This document shows, piece by piece, positions 51,698 through 59,571 of a stretch of 64,000 nucleotides of DNA. The stretch lies in the NCBI GenBank assembly GCA_964472785.1, contig CAYYMH010000021.1:1-64000 (forward strand). Direction: 5' to 3'. Made by a program: the position numbers and the translations under genes. Numbering within the stretch: the stretch's first letter is position 1; each line of letters begins with the position of its first letter. This stretch comes from CAYYMH01 sp964472785 (GTDB lineage Bacteria; Zhuqueibacterota; Zhuqueibacteria; Thermofontimicrobiales; Thermofontimicrobiaceae). The notes below the pieces were generated by a model. That model did not search any database. It was not told the origin of the DNA and saw only the letters and a program-made list of their open reading frames with translations.

Positions 51698-51850
51698 GTG
51701 TTAACGATTTTATCATTTTTGTTCGCAGGAGCTTTTTCAGGCGTAATTATCGCTTACTCTTTGGATATGAAAACTCCGAAAGAATTATTACAGGGGGCAG
51801 TCGGAGGATTAATCGCCGGCTTTTTAATGGCAATGATGCTGCCTCGTTAA
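51698..51850 (+). CDS. 50-residue two-helix protein, copy of the permease C-terminus
   Basis: A short gene with a GTG start and AGAAGGA 7 nt upstream. The product is a hydrophobic hairpin: LSFLFAGAFSGVIIAYSL and GAVGGLIAGFLMAMMLP. It aligns without gaps to the last hairpin of the preceding permease: SFLFAGAFSG with YFLISGGIAG and ELLQGAVGGLIAGFLMAMML with EIVQGFIGGVIAAFLIAVMV, about 40% identical over 45 residues. It sits 15 nt after the permease and 5 nt before the next gene. It may be a small subunit that packs against the permease or a neighbouring complex. Confidence 0.75.
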   Translation: MLTILSFLFAGAFSGVIIAYSLDMKTPKELLQGAVGGLIAGFLMAMMLPR

Positions 51851-51855
51851 ACAGA

Positions 51856-52470
51856 GTGGATACATTTGAATTTTTGAATAAGATTACAAAACAAATGGAC
51901 GAAAAAGAAGAAAAAAAGAAATCTCAAGCTCAGACAAAAAAAACAGGCGCTCGCTGGGACGATGATCAACCAATCGCAATGCCGGGAATTCGACGGTTTC
52001 AATTTTTTACCAATGTGGATGACAGGGCGTTAACAAAAAATCTGAATCGTGTGGCGATGTTCGGTATAGCCGCCGCTCTGGCAGTTGATGTCGGGAAAGC
52101 AATCGTGAACGGTATCCCGCAGAGCATCTATTGCTACGAGTGTCGGGCATGTTACGGCACACAGGACAAATGTCCGGTGGGAATCGCATTCCAGGCAGAA
52201 CTGGTTGTGGCTGCCCGAGTGACGGATTATGATCGTTTTTTAAGAAACGGTGGGCTGCATTGTATCCGTTGCGGTTCGTGCCAAAGTTTTTGTGTCCAAT
52301 ATTTGAATCTGCCGAGAATATTCGGTACCATGCAAATTTTAACCATGAAAGCACTGCGCAAAGGTAAAATCCCAAAACGTATGGTACAACATGCGTTTGA
52401 TAATGGATTAATCAATCGTGATTTTATTGATGAAATTGCTGAATTCCTTTCACGAGGTGAATCGGTTTGA
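51856..52470 (+). CDS. Di-4Fe-4S protein with one hydrophobic segment
   Basis: 204 residues from a GTG start (an internal ATG at 51895 is possible). A charged N-terminus (KEEKKKSQAQTKK) precedes a short hydrophobic segment (VAMFGIAAALAVDV). Two cluster motifs follow: YCYECRACYGTQDKCPVG and HCIRCGSCQSFCVQY, separated by AELVVAARVTDYDRFL. The same cluster-spacer-cluster layout recurs in the products at 52467 and 58756. It probably passes electrons on the cytoplasmic face. The stop overlaps the next start by 4 nt. Confidence 0.8.
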   Translation: MDTFEFLNKITKQMDEKEEKKKSQAQTKKTGARWDDDQPIAMPGIRRFQFFTNVDDRALTKNLNRVAMFGIAAALAVDVGKAIVNGIPQSIYCYECRACYGTQDKCPVGIAFQAELVVAARVTDYDRFLRNGGLHCIRCGSCQSFCVQYLNLPRIFGTMQILTMKALRKGKIPKRMVQHAFDNGLINRDFIDEIAEFLSRGESV

Positions 52471-53441
52471 AATTAAAGCTTAAATTACAAAACTTGATTT
52501 TAAGACCCTGGCGATTAGCCATTCTCATTATTGTTTTAGCATTTGCATTTGTTTATGGACGGCTGATATTATTCTCATTATTGGGATTGCTGCTATTTAT
52601 CGCCGCGATAAAAACCTACATTGTTAAAAAGAAATCCCACTTCGGGATTCTGATACCGGTATTTTTAGTGATTTTAATTTTTGGATTTTATTTTATCAGC
52701 GATTATTACCATGTGAGAAATTATATCATCGAACACTCTCCGCTCAATTTGGATTTGGTTTATAACGGAACGTACGAAGGAACCGGTAGGGGGTTACGAG
52801 GTCCGATCAAAGTTCGGACAACAATCGAAAATGGCAAAATATTAAATATCGAAGTTATTCAGCACCAGGAACAGATCAGTGCATTCGAAGGGCTGGAAGA
52901 GCAAATCGTCAGTGAGAATAGATTGGATGTGGAACTTGTACCCGCGACGGTTCATGGTTCGATTGAGGCGACAGCGGGCTACAAAGAAGCTGTCACCAAT
53001 GCGTTGTGGAAAGGTGTCCCTGAAAAGCCGGAATTTTCAGCGCTGACCGAGATTATCAATTATTTCTCAAAATTTCGTTTTGATATGACGACCTTCAATG
53101 CGCTGGCAATTTTATTCTGTATTGTACTGGTGTTCGATTACACGCTTCAACCGGTCTTGGTAAAGGGGACAGGACAGGCTTTGAATTGTTACAATTGCCA
53201 GACGTGCGTTGGAGTGTGTCCGGTCAAAATAATCGATGGTGAGCCTTATCCGATGACAATGATTTTGGCAGCGCGGTTAGGGGATTATGAAAAAGTGAAA
53301 TATCTGTCCAAATTCTGTGTGGCATGTTCCCGTTGTGCCGGCAAATGTCCGGTGGGCGATTCTGGTCCCAGTATCGCTGCGGCGGCAAATGCTGAGCTTG
53401 CTCGTTTAAAAAGGCGCGAGCAAGAGCTGGCTGATAGTTAA
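52467..53441 (+). CDS. NosR/RnfG-like FMN-binding membrane Fe-S protein
   Basis: 324 residues from a TTG start overlapping the previous stop; GAGGTGA lies 7 nt upstream. Two N-terminal helices (LAILIIVLAFAFVYG, FGILIPVFLVILIFGFYF) lead to an FMN-binding domain (about 100-190: GPIKVRTTIENGKILNIEVI, GSIEATAGYKEAV), a third helix (ALAILFCIVLVFDYTL) and two 4Fe-4S motifs (NCYNCQTCVGVCPVK and FCVACSRCAGKCPVGD) with AARLGDYEKV between them. The usual covalent-flavin motif SGAT[ST] is replaced by SIEATAG, so the flavin link may differ. By layout it moves electrons between the membrane flavin and cytosolic clusters, as NosR and RnfG do. Confidence 0.8.
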   Translation: MKLKLKLQNLILRPWRLAILIIVLAFAFVYGRLILFSLLGLLLFIAAIKTYIVKKKSHFGILIPVFLVILIFGFYFISDYYHVRNYIIEHSPLNLDLVYNGTYEGTGRGLRGPIKVRTTIENGKILNIEVIQHQEQISAFEGLEEQIVSENRLDVELVPATVHGSIEATAGYKEAVTNALWKGVPEKPEFSALTEIINYFSKFRFDMTTFNALAILFCIVLVFDYTLQPVLVKGTGQALNCYNCQTCVGVCPVKIIDGEPYPMTMILAARLGDYEKVKYLSKFCVACSRCAGKCPVGDSGPSIAAAANAELARLKRREQELADS

Positions 53442-53468
53442 AAAAGAGACTTTCCAGGAGGTTTGATT

Positions 53469-54059
53469 TTGGCAAAGACCCGTTATGCATTTGTGATTGA
53501 TTTGCGAAAATGTATTGGTTGTAATACCTGTGCCATCGCTTGTAAAAGCGAGAACGGTGTTCATATTGGGGTTTGGATGTCATGGGTCAAAGTGATTCAA
53601 AAAGGCGAGTATCCCAATGTCAGCCGGTCGTTTTTGCCAATGCTTTGTAATAATTGTGAAAATCCGATTTGTGTTACTGTTTGTCCGGTAAATGCGAATC
53701 GTATCGAAGAAAATGGTATTGTGAGCACAGATCCGCACCGCTGCGTTGCCTGTAGATATTGTATGGCAGCATGTCCCTATGAAGTGCGCTATGTCCATCC
53801 GATAAAAAAATTCGTTGAAAAATGCAACTGGTGTCACCATCGGGTCAAAGCGGGATTATTGCCGGCGTGTGTCGAGGCATGTCCGGTCGGAGCACGTATT
53901 TTCGGTGATATGAATGATCCAAAAAGTGAAGTGTCAAAATTATTGGCGAAACATTCGGTTCAGGTGCTCAAGCCTGAAATTGGAACTGATCCGCATGTTT
54001 TTTATATTGAGTTGGACAATGATGCCGTGGAAAAGAAACGAGAGGTCGATATACTATGA
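53469..54059 (+). CDS. DmsB/PsrB-like four-cluster ferredoxin subunit
   Basis: 196 residues from the TTG at 53469, which has AGGAGG 7 nt upstream; an earlier in-frame TTG at 53463 is too close to that site. Four 4Fe-4S groups: CIGCNTCAIAC, CNNCENPICVTVC, CVACRYCMAAC and CNWCHHR with CVEACP. It is the electron-transfer subunit between the NrfD-type membrane protein and the molybdopterin subunit encoded next. No signal peptide, as usual for subunits carried out with the Tat partner. It overlaps the next gene by 4 nt. Confidence 0.92.
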   Translation: MAKTRYAFVIDLRKCIGCNTCAIACKSENGVHIGVWMSWVKVIQKGEYPNVSRSFLPMLCNNCENPICVTVCPVNANRIEENGIVSTDPHRCVACRYCMAACPYEVRYVHPIKKFVEKCNWCHHRVKAGLLPACVEACPVGARIFGDMNDPKSEVSKLLAKHSVQVLKPEIGTDPHVFYIELDNDAVEKKREVDIL

Positions 54060-54952
54060 TCGAGTTAGTTTATGACGTCCATCATCAAGTCACGTTTCGG
54101 TGGCTGATTGCGCTCTATTTTTACTTCACCGGGATGAGTGCAGGTTCCTTTGTAATCTCTACGCTGGCGTATGGTTTCGGACTTGAGAAATTTAAACCAG
54201 CGGGAAAAGTAGGTGTTGTCATGGCAACGATTCTGTTGTTCATCGCTCCGATCATGCTTATTTTACAAGTGGGTTGGCCTGTCCGATCCATTTGGAATCA
54301 TTTTACTTATTTAAACTTCTCATCCCCGATGACCTATGGCGCATTTTTGTTGATGATGTATCCGGTCAATTGTATTATTTACGGTTACTTCATGTTCAAA
54401 GGTGACATGAAGAAGACGAAAATATTTGGCATGATCGGCATTCCTTTGGCTGTCACTGTCCACGGTTACACAGGTTTTATCCTAGCATTTGGCAAAGCAC
54501 GTGCTTTTTGGAACACAGCTTTAATGCCATTTCTGTTTCTTATTTCAGCAATCGTCTCCGGTCTGGGATTGATGATTTTAATTTTACTGATTAAAGATAA
54601 GTTTTTCAGCAAAGAAAAGAAAATCAACAAGGAAATTATTTACACATTAGCCAGTATGTTAGGCTGGTTGATCGTGTTCGATCTGGCGTTGGTATTTTGT
54701 GATATTTCTGTGCTCTCGATTGCTCATGCTGAAGCTCAGGAAATGACACACTTGCTGTTACATGGTGAGTTGAGTCCATTATTTATCGGGGTAGAAAACC
54801 TGTTTGGCAAGGTTGTGCCCATGGTCCTTGTGTTGACGCCCAGATTTCGGTCAATTAAAACAATTACCGTTGCTGCAGTATTGGTGGTCATCGGTATTTT
54901 ATTTATGAGATTTGTGGTAGTTTACGGTGGACAGGTACTGCCTATTGTGTAA
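54056..54952 (+). CDS. NrfD/PsrC-type quinone-interacting membrane subunit
   Basis: 298 residues with about eight helices (FVISTLAYGFG, VVMATILLFIAPIMLIL, TYGAFLLMMYPVNCIIYGYF, LMPFLFLISAIVSGLGLMIL and more). HGYTGFILAFGKARAFWN and ALYFYFTGMSAGSF are typical of the NrfD family, which exchanges electrons with menaquinone in the membrane. It starts within the stop of the Fe-S subunit gene and precedes the molybdopterin subunit, giving a PsrABC/Nrf-like trio in the order B-C-A. Confidence 0.92.
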   Translation: MIELVYDVHHQVTFRWLIALYFYFTGMSAGSFVISTLAYGFGLEKFKPAGKVGVVMATILLFIAPIMLILQVGWPVRSIWNHFTYLNFSSPMTYGAFLLMMYPVNCIIYGYFMFKGDMKKTKIFGMIGIPLAVTVHGYTGFILAFGKARAFWNTALMPFLFLISAIVSGLGLMILILLIKDKFFSKEKKINKEIIYTLASMLGWLIVFDLALVFCDISVLSIAHAEAQEMTHLLLHGELSPLFIGVENLFGKVVPMVLVLTPRFRSIKTITVAAVLVVIGILFMRFVVVYGGQVLPIV

Positions 54953-54970
54953 AATAAATCAGGGATAGTT

Positions 54971-57190
54971 ATGAAGAAGTTCAATCGTCGCGAATTTTTG
55001 AAAATAGGTTCCATTGGCGTTACCGCGCTATCCGCACAGTCGTTGTTCGGAGGCATTATTCCGGTTGTTGGGAACAAAGGACGGAACGTGTCCAAATTTA
55101 CCAGTGATTTCAGGCAGGGAATTCCCACGATCTGTAATTTATGCCCGGCGAAGTGTGGTGTAATCGGATTTTTACGCTACGATCATCTTGTCGCCATTCA
55201 GGGAAATCCGTACCATTTGAATAATCAGGGAAAAATTTGTGCCCGAGGAATCGCTGGTGTGAATCAGGTATATAACCCGGACAGAATATTACATCCGCTA
55301 AAACGCATTGGAAAACGTGGTGAACATAAATGGGAGAAAATCAGTTGGGAAGAAGCGCTTACTCAAATCTCGAATCGATTAAAAACGCTCAAGACAGAGA
55401 ATCGCGCTGATCAATTTACACTTCATGCAGACCGCCAGCACCTGACTGGTTTGACAAAACGATTTGTTGAAAGCTACGGCGAGCCAACACTGCTGACTAC
55501 ATCTTATCAGACCGATTTTAATCGGGAAGCCGCACTGAAATCGATTTACGGAACGGATCGTGTTATTGCTGATGCAGCGCATGCCCGATATTTTTTATTT
55601 TTTGGTAGCAATCCGTTTGAATCCCATCCCGATTTCGTGAGCTTCAACCATAGAATGATCGAAAGTAAAATGCAGAATAATGCAAGAATTGTAACCATTG
55701 ATCCCAGATTATCCAACACTGCGGGCAGAAGCGATCAGTGGATTCCGATAAAACCGGGCACGGATGCTATTGTCGCGCTGGCGATGGCAAACGTGATTAT
55801 GCAAAAAGAACTTTATGACGCTGATTTTATTAATCAGTTTACGGATGTTTCCGTTTCTCAACTGAGATCTCACTTGTCGCAGTATAGCGTGCAAAGAGCC
55901 GCAGATGAGAGTATGATTAAAACGGAGACAATAGAGAAAATTGCAGTTGATTTTGCTGAAAATCAGCCCGGTGTAGTTATCTCAGGTGGAGGATTAACCA
56001 AGCAGAGCAACGGGTTTGAGAGTGAGCGAGCAATTCAACTTCTTAACATCATTGTTGGTAATATTGATCAAAAAGGTGGAATGTGCTTACCACAACAATA
56101 CCAAATTTCTGACTTTGTTCCCGCAGAGATTGATACTGATCCCAACGGCTATCAATTTTTCAATGAACTGAAAGCCGGACAGAGACAGACCGATTTTTAT
56201 TTTTCTTACATGAGTAATCCGGTTTACGAATATCCAGATTGTGAAAACACTAAAGCGGTATTCAAAGATGAAGAAGCGATGCCGTTCACCGTAGTCATGG
56301 ATACGGTGATGAGTGAAACAGCAGCATTGGCAGATATCATTTTACCTGCGACAACTTTTGTTGAAAATTGGTCACTGGACACTTCACCGTCTTATGAATT
56401 TGTTCCTTTCATTGCACTTGCACAACCTGTAATTAAGCCGCAAGGAGAAGCCAGATCACTGGACAGCGTATTTCTGGAAGTGGCGAAACATATTGGAGAT
56501 GCTGTGCAGAATAACTTGAATTACGCCAGTGTTGAAAATTATTTCGAATATACACTTAAGAATTTAGATGTGGTTAGTAAATCAATTGATCTAAAGAAGC
56601 TGAAAAAAGAGGGTATTTATTTCGATTCGGAGAGTAGACCTCGATATGGAATTAACCGGCAGCGCGGGTTTCAAACTTCAAACGGTAGAATCTTTATTGA
56701 CGGTCGAGAAGTGAGTTTGCCGGGATATGTACCAATTGAACAAAACCGGGATTTAGCAGAAAACGAACTGATACTTACGCCATACAAATACAATGTCATG
56801 CGTCCGGATTTGACGAATTTGAAGCTGTTGACTGAGATTCACCATTCCAACCATGCTATTATGAATGCGCTCACCGCACGTCGATTGAGAATCAAGCATG
56901 AGGACTACATCGAGCTGGAATCGGCTGTGCGAAAAATAGTGCTGAAGGTTCATTTGACAGAGGGAATACATCCGGATGCGGTTGCAATTTCAGAAGGATT
57001 AGGGCACTGGGAGTACGGTCGAATCGCTCAGGCACAGCGTTTCAAAAGCGACGATCCGGATACAAATTTTATCTGGTGGCACAAAAAAGGAAAAGGGATG
57101 CATCCCAACTTTGTGATTCCGGTTGCTGTTGATCCCAAAGGTAACGGTCAGGGATGGAAAAGCACAAAAGTCAAAGTGAGAAAAGTATAA
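54971..57190 (+). CDS. Tat-exported molybdopterin oxidoreductase, PsrA/PhsA-like
   Basis: 739 residues. Tat leader NRREFLKIGSIGVTALS. N-terminal 4Fe-4S site C55-x2-C58-x3-C62-x27-C90 (CNLCPAKC, GKICARG). The molybdopterin domain follows (YFLFFGSNPFESHPDF, TIDPRLSNTAGRSDQWIPIKPGTD) with the C-terminal cofactor-binding domain near 610-735 (ELILTPYKYNVMR, EGLGHWEYGRIAQAQRF). In the segment where this family usually has the metal ligand cysteine, the sequence reads LLTTSYQTDF (about 174-183), with no Cys, Sec or Asp at the expected place. It is probably periplasmic; the substrate is unknown (polysulfide, thiosulfate or another acceptor). Confidence 0.88.
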   Translation: MKKFNRREFLKIGSIGVTALSAQSLFGGIIPVVGNKGRNVSKFTSDFRQGIPTICNLCPAKCGVIGFLRYDHLVAIQGNPYHLNNQGKICARGIAGVNQVYNPDRILHPLKRIGKRGEHKWEKISWEEALTQISNRLKTLKTENRADQFTLHADRQHLTGLTKRFVESYGEPTLLTTSYQTDFNREAALKSIYGTDRVIADAAHARYFLFFGSNPFESHPDFVSFNHRMIESKMQNNARIVTIDPRLSNTAGRSDQWIPIKPGTDAIVALAMANVIMQKELYDADFINQFTDVSVSQLRSHLSQYSVQRAADESMIKTETIEKIAVDFAENQPGVVISGGGLTKQSNGFESERAIQLLNIIVGNIDQKGGMCLPQQYQISDFVPAEIDTDPNGYQFFNELKAGQRQTDFYFSYMSNPVYEYPDCENTKAVFKDEEAMPFTVVMDTVMSETAALADIILPATTFVENWSLDTSPSYEFVPFIALAQPVIKPQGEARSLDSVFLEVAKHIGDAVQNNLNYASVENYFEYTLKNLDVVSKSIDLKKLKKEGIYFDSESRPRYGINRQRGFQTSNGRIFIDGREVSLPGYVPIEQNRDLAENELILTPYKYNVMRPDLTNLKLLTEIHHSNHAIMNALTARRLRIKHEDYIELESAVRKIVLKVHLTEGIHPDAVAISEGLGHWEYGRIAQAQRFKSDDPDTNFIWWHKKGKGMHPNFVIPVAVDPKGNGQGWKSTKVKVRKV

Positions 57191-57242
57191 TTTAACAAAT
57201 GCTTTACGTCGTGGATTGAATTCATTTGTGGAGCTTTTTTCA

Positions 57243-58160
57243 ATGATGAAAATAAAAATAAAGGAACTGTTTATAAAAGCAAAAGATTATTTCATAAAAC
57301 ATCATGTCGTGATTGTCATTGTAATGGCTGTATTTGGTGGTATTGTTGGATTCACAGGTATGGTCGCTTATAATCAGACATCAACTTTCTGTCAGAGCTG
57401 TCATACGAATCGGGGGACATATTTTTCGTTGGACTTAAATATTCCGGCACACAAAGGCATCAATAACGGCGGAAAAAACTGTCTTTCCTGCCATTCGGAC
57501 AAGGCTTTGGAAATGCAGGTTTTTAACAGCATAAAAAAAATTCCGCAATATTCTCAACGAGTGGCAAATCTTGCCATTCAGGATCAGGTACATTCGAAAC
57601 AAGCATACAATGACGACGATTGTATGCAATGTCATCCGGAAATACTTGAACTGGAACAAGTACCGGAATACGCACTACCTTTGCGAGTCAAAGATTTAGG
57701 TGTTAAATACAGTCATGACATTCACTATCGATTTAAATATTTTCAACCTGAAGATGAAGAACGATGGAAAACACTGTTGAAAAAAGGTAATTTAACTGAA
57801 GAAGATCAAGAAGAATTTGCCCTGCTGGAAAAAATCAGACATGGTAATTGTGAAAGCTGCCATAACCAGCAGAAAGTGGACGAATTTGGAAATAAATATG
57901 TCGATAAAACTGTAAATTTTACAGCACGGAATCCGATTGGTTGCATCGGCTGCCATGAAGAAGCAAGACCAACGGTTCATCCGGGGAATGAAATGGAATT
58001 CCCCACAAAGGAAACGTGTTACAAGTGTCACCATGGAAAGTTACACGGTAAATTTGTTATTTTCCTGGCGGATTGTGAGGGGGAACAGGGAAAAGAACAT
58101 TGTGTCAAATGTCATCCCCAGTATCAGCAAGAAAAAGATATTCAATTTGTGATTCGATAA
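57243..58160 (+). CDS. NapC/NirT-like seven-haem cytochrome c
   Basis: 305 residues from the ATG at 57243, which has GGAG 9 nt upstream; an in-frame TTG at 57216 lacks one. One N-terminal helix (VVIVIVMAVFGGIVGFTG) anchors it. Seven CxxCH haem sites: CQSCH, CLSCH, CMQCH, CESCH, CIGCH, CYKCH and CVKCH. The first pair and the helix resemble NapC/NirT quinol dehydrogenases; the three extra haems are in a longer C-terminal part. It should carry electrons between the quinone pool and the periplasm. Confidence 0.92.
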   Translation: MMKIKIKELFIKAKDYFIKHHVVIVIVMAVFGGIVGFTGMVAYNQTSTFCQSCHTNRGTYFSLDLNIPAHKGINNGGKNCLSCHSDKALEMQVFNSIKKIPQYSQRVANLAIQDQVHSKQAYNDDDCMQCHPEILELEQVPEYALPLRVKDLGVKYSHDIHYRFKYFQPEDEERWKTLLKKGNLTEEDQEEFALLEKIRHGNCESCHNQQKVDEFGNKYVDKTVNFTARNPIGCIGCHEEARPTVHPGNEMEFPTKETCYKCHHGKLHGKFVIFLADCEGEQGKEHCVKCHPQYQQEKDIQFVIR

Positions 58161-58223
58161 ACATAAACTTTTATGATTTTATGTTTACCTTTTTGATGTA
58201 ATAAATATCTCAAGGAGCAAAAG

Positions 58224-58706
58224 GTGGAATATATAACACAGAAGGAAGAGCAATTAAGTCCCGAAAAGACAAAAGTATTAAATTCAATTCTGGACATCAA
58301 AGAACCGCCGGTTGCCCGATGCCGCTTACTTTCGAAAGGGATCGAACCTTATCATCGGTTATTTTTACCTGAAAGTACGCTCGTTGATGGTGACCGCGCC
58401 TGTATCGCTTGCGGCAATTGTGTTGATTCCTGTCCGATACTCAGACGGGAGCCCGACAGAAGAGCCCGTACTGTACAACGTACATCCTTTGCTTTGGAAG
58501 CTTTGGTGGCGGATGATTGTGAGCAGTGTTATGCCTGTATATTATCCTGCCCGCAGGTTGACACGGCAATCAAAGATTATGTCGTTGAAGATCGGGTTGT
58601 TGAAGTGATCCCGCAGTCAAAAAAAGCGAAAGTCCTTGATAATTATTTCATGTTTGTTGTGGCGCTGATTTTGGGTATCGTTATTGGTATTTTTGTCACA
58701 TGGTAA
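58224..58706 (+). CDS. Tail-anchored di-4Fe-4S protein
   Basis: 160 residues, GTG start with AAGGAG 6 nt upstream. Two clusters: ACIACGNCVDSCPIL and CEQCYACILSCPQVD, the HdrC/GlpC-like pattern. A single C-terminal helix (YFMFVVALILGIVIGIFV) anchors it to the membrane with the clusters most likely on the cytoplasmic side. Between the cytochrome and fumarate-reductase-like genes, it is well placed as the membrane tie for the soluble flavoprotein module. Confidence 0.82.
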   Translation: MEYITQKEEQLSPEKTKVLNSILDIKEPPVARCRLLSKGIEPYHRLFLPESTLVDGDRACIACGNCVDSCPILRREPDRRARTVQRTSFALEALVADDCEQCYACILSCPQVDTAIKDYVVEDRVVEVIPQSKKAKVLDNYFMFVVALILGIVIGIFVTW

Positions 58707-58755
58707 TTTTTAGATAGCTTTTAGATTTAAATTTTCCTTTTCAGGAGGTTTTTCA

Positions 58756-59517
58756 ATGAAAACAACGGAAACAAAGACTACACAAGCGACGGATAGTAAC
58801 CGAAATTTAATTCCTATCTTTATCATGGGGATGCGTTACGATGTGCCGGACACCTTAACCATTCAGAAAGCTATGGAATATGCAGGCTATCAATTGGTGC
58901 GAGGATGTGGCTGCCGCGGTGGAATTTGTGGCGCCTGTGGTACGATTTATCGTTTCCCTAATGATTATAAATTGTATTATGGGCTTGCATGTCAGACCGT
59001 CGTGGAGCCGAATATGTATATCACCCAGATACCGTTCTTTCCGGCGAATAAAGCGACTTATGATCTTGATGAAATAACGCCGGATGGGGAGACGATTTCC
59101 AAATATTATCCGGAAATATTTAAATGCATGGGGTGCAATAATTGTACGTTAAGTTGCCCGATGGACATTAAAGTAATGGATTACGTTGCTATGGCTATGG
59201 CGGGTGATATCGAAAAAGCCGCAGAATTATCATTTGACTGTGTGATGTGCGGATTATGTTCCGCAAGATGTCCGGCCGAGGAAGCACAGTATAATATCGG
59301 CATTTTGGCAAGGAGGTTGTACGGCAGACATGTACTGCCAAAAGCCGAGCATCTGGAAGATCGGGTTAAACAGGTCGATGAAGGTCGTTATGAAGTTATG
59401 TTAAAAGATTTAATGAAAGCTGATAAAAAGACACTCATGAAATTATATACCGAACGTCAGAGTGAACCCGATAACGCAGACGAAATGTGGGAGCCTGACG
59501 AAAAAGAATATTTGTAA
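58756..59517 (+). CDS. Fumarate-reductase-like iron-sulfur subunit
   Basis: 253 residues, with AGGAGG before the ATG. The N-terminal 100 residues are a 2Fe-2S plant-type ferredoxin domain: RGCGCRGGICGACGT and LACQT supply the ligands. Residues 115-200 carry two 4Fe-4S motifs (KCMGCNNCTLSCPMD and DCVMCGLCSARCPAEE) separated by DYVAMAMAGDIEKAAEL. Classical FrdB has one 4Fe-4S and one 3Fe-4S; here the motifs look like two 4Fe-4S, more like thiol:fumarate reductase TfrB. It should feed electrons to the flavoprotein encoded 54 nt downstream. Confidence 0.85.
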   Translation: MKTTETKTTQATDSNRNLIPIFIMGMRYDVPDTLTIQKAMEYAGYQLVRGCGCRGGICGACGTIYRFPNDYKLYYGLACQTVVEPNMYITQIPFFPANKATYDLDEITPDGETISKYYPEIFKCMGCNNCTLSCPMDIKVMDYVAMAMAGDIEKAAELSFDCVMCGLCSARCPAEEAQYNIGILARRLYGRHVLPKAEHLEDRVKQVDEGRYEVMLKDLMKADKKTLMKLYTERQSEPDNADEMWEPDEKEYL

Positions 59518-59571
59518 TTATTTGGCCATACAATTGAAAAAATTTAAACTTCATAATAGCGAGGTGTTCGA

